A stretch of DNA of 64,000 bases, from assembly GCF_036669915.1 (NCBI RefSeq), contig NC_089318.1, positions 23,209,225 through 23,273,224 on the forward strand. Direction: 5' to 3'. The position numbers and the translations under genes are program-made. Under the pieces are notes generated by a model. It made no database searches. It was not told where the DNA came from and saw nothing but the letters and a program-made list of their open reading frames with translations. This DNA is from Pocillopora verrucosa (Eukaryota; Cnidaria; Anthozoa; Scleractinia; Pocilloporidae). Shown here piece after piece: positions 61,970-64,000 of the stretch (the first letter of the stretch is position 1; each line of letters begins with the position of its first letter).

Positions 61970-64000
61970 AGTTGTGAGAGTTTGCTGGTTTGTTTGCTGC
62001 AATGGCGTGTGTAAATCTGTTCTTTCCTCCACAAAAAGTAAATTCGAATGATAAACTCTAACGAGACACAAGGAGACTAAATGTGGCCTTGTTTCATTGA
62101 ATTTCTTCTCTTAAGAAGAAAGTACCGGACTGGTGTGTCGTGCGATTAGCGCGCGTGCGCCGAGACATTTAAATTTGACCAGTTCGTAAGCAAGTTACGC
62201 GTAAGATTTCTGGCGTGGTTTTTTTTTCAGTTTTAATCGCATTTTGGAGGTTTTTGTTTTTGAGTATGTATTTTGAGCCGTTACCGTTTTACCTTTATTT
62301 TTACCGATTAAACGTGCCTGCTTTTAAAGGAGATTTTCGTTCTCGCTTCCGAACATTTCTGGCGACTACGATGGGAGAAAGGTATGAACTGGTGTTTGTT
62401 TGAGGTTTGAAGATTGCAAAGCTACACCAATGCCTCACAGGGAACGCCAGGGAAGCCATCCTTGGTCTCGGAGTCACCGTCCAAGAATGCGAGGAGGCCA
62501 AAGAGATATTAAAAACGAAGTATTGAGGTACGCGCCGGCTTCCGCGAGCCTACTTGGAACTAGAACAGGCGCCGTTAATAAGAAGTAACGACATTCACGC
62601 ATTGGAGAAGTTTGTTACAGTGGTAAAGTTACAGGCCGAAAGAAGAGACGGAGAGTTAGAAGATGGAACTCTTCACAGCTTGCTGGTGAAAAAGTTGCCT
62701 GATCGCTAGCTGGAAATTTACAGTCGCTGGTTGAACGAACGCGCCAGACAAAATTCAGTCATAGCTTTCAGAGACTGGTTGAAAGACGAAGTCAGATTCC
62801 AAATAGAAGCAGCGGAAATGGCGAACGGAATTGAACCGAAACCTGTCGAGCACGTTAGACCACCGAGAGTACCGAGTTACCAGGAACAGAGCAGGATGCG
62901 AAATTTTCATACTGCTGCAATAGGGAAAGAGCCAAATAGTACGAAGCTTCCATGTTCTCTCTGCCAGAGTTTCGATCACGGGGTGTGGTTTTGCAAGGAG
63001 TTTTATGACGCAGGAGTGGATGACCGCTGGAAGATCGCTAAAGAAAAACAGTTGTGTTTTCGTTGCCTAGCCTCTGATCATAGGGGGAAAGATTGCCTAA
63101 AGGCCCGCACGTATGGAATAGATGGTTGTTCTCGAAATCACCACCGCCTTCTTCATGGAAGTGAAGTTTTGTCAGAAACCGGACCGATGACAATGTTGCC
63201 TCATGCTGACGGTGAGAAACGCCCAGATGCTCCACGGGAGGGGGCGCCCGCTGTGACCCTGACCAGCTGTAATACAGAAACGCCCACTTAGTCTTATTTG
63301 TTATGAACCTCGTCGACAACAGCTTAAAGAGATTCTGGGAAAAGTCTGGCACAGACTGCGATGGCAGACTCGTACTTGCCGAAGAAGAAAGACTAGCCCT
63401 AGGCAAAAAGAAAGATTCCCTCAAGTACGAAAATGGAAGATACCGTGTAGCCGTCCCTTGGAAAGAAAACAAACCCGATCTCCCTGACACTAAACCCATG
63501 GCACTCTCTCGCCTCCCATGCACCGAAAGAAATCTGAAGAAAAACAGCCGCGTCGCCGAAGAATATCAAGCAACTATTTAGACCTATGTTGAAAAGGTAT
63601 ATTTACGAAAGGTACTCTCAGATGAACAGCCGCCAGCTACCGCACGATATTTGCCCCATTTTCCGGTCGTTAGAATGGATAAATCGACAACGAAAGTTCG
63701 AATCGTATTTGACTGTGCCGCTAAATGTGATGGTATTTCCTTAAATTACATGATTCATGTTGGGCCGAAATTACAGCAAGATCTTTTCAACGTCCTTGTC
63801 CTAACCGAGAGCCAGACGAATTCGAGTTTAGTCGTGTGGTTTTTGGAAAGAATTCCACCCCTATAGAGTCGCAGTTTGATGCGCAGGAGAACACTCGAAG
63901 AAACCAAGACCGCTATCCCCTTGTCACTGAGACCGTCCTTAAGTCAACCTATATGGACGATTCTATTGACAGTGTAGAAAACGATGATGAAGGAGTGGAG
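61970..64000 (+). mobile_element. BEL/Pao LTR retrotransposon remnant, copy 3 (cut by window end)
   Basis: Primer-site-like TGGCGACTACGATGGG at 62360. At about 62407 the first ~650 bases of gag are deleted by a jump from gaggttt to gaagattgcaaag. The shared stop before the zinc-knuckle part is at 62707-62709. The zinc-knuckle frame (62731-63291) and the reverse transcriptase start (63303-63581) follow, and the YMDD region is just before the window end. A six-base loss at about 63340 removes two codons. Confidence 0.85.

Larger units (their letters stand above)
54733..64000. repeat. Higher-order tandem unit 3 (runs off the window)
   Basis: Module I is 54733-61446 and module II starts at 61447. 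It shares the exon 5 duplication with unit 2. The retrotransposon lacks about 650 bases of its gag start (breakpoint about 62407). Confidence 0.92.

Overview
The window looks like genomic DNA of an invertebrate animal, most likely an anthozoan cnidarian such as a stony coral. This is an inference from AT-rich spliced genes with many short introns and GT..AG borders, a single-coding-exon class A GPCR, degenerate BEL/Pao retrotransposons and many small inverted-repeat elements. No bacterial operons, ribosome binding sites or CRISPR arrays are seen. Protein families were named by reading motifs; no database search was run.

Region A (1-11743) is a tandem array of a ~4.9 kb unit, with two near-complete copies and one shorter third copy. 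Each unit carries a small two-exon gene whose product is about 89 residues. Two copies are complete (4217-5979 and 9111-10760); the first enters the window with only its last exon (879-1079). In copies 2 and 3 the intron holds a broken piece of a GPCR closely similar to the intact GPCR further right.

Region B (11744-19911) is single copy. It holds an intact 366-residue rhodopsin-family receptor (13397-14497) and, just downstream, a 4.06 kb block (14885-18940) with ~190 bp terminal inverted repeats exactly flanked by TTAA.

Region C (19912-64000) is a higher-order tandem array of a ~17.3-17.5 kb unit (19912-37447, 37448-54732, 54733 to beyond the window). Each unit has two modules. Module I is a spliced gene of at least 12 coding exons. 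Its last five exons spell a BCH domain (BNIP2 / Cdc42GAP homology, a divergent CRAL-TRIO fold), preceded by an acidic, probably disordered N-terminus. Copy 1 (20269-25397) joins into a clean 400-codon frame. Copy 2 carries two frameshifts, and copy 3 is broken in only one skippable exon. Module II is a decayed paralogue in which a BEL/Pao retrotransposon replaces the early exons and the 3' half is internally duplicated. The same retrotransposon remnant with at least one shared stop codon sits in all three units, so it inserted and died before the 17 kb unit was multiplied.

The window therefore shows two independently expanding local gene families (the ~89-residue proteins and the BCH proteins) around one GPCR, with repeated signs of gene conversion, exon duplication and fold-back (palindrome) mutations.
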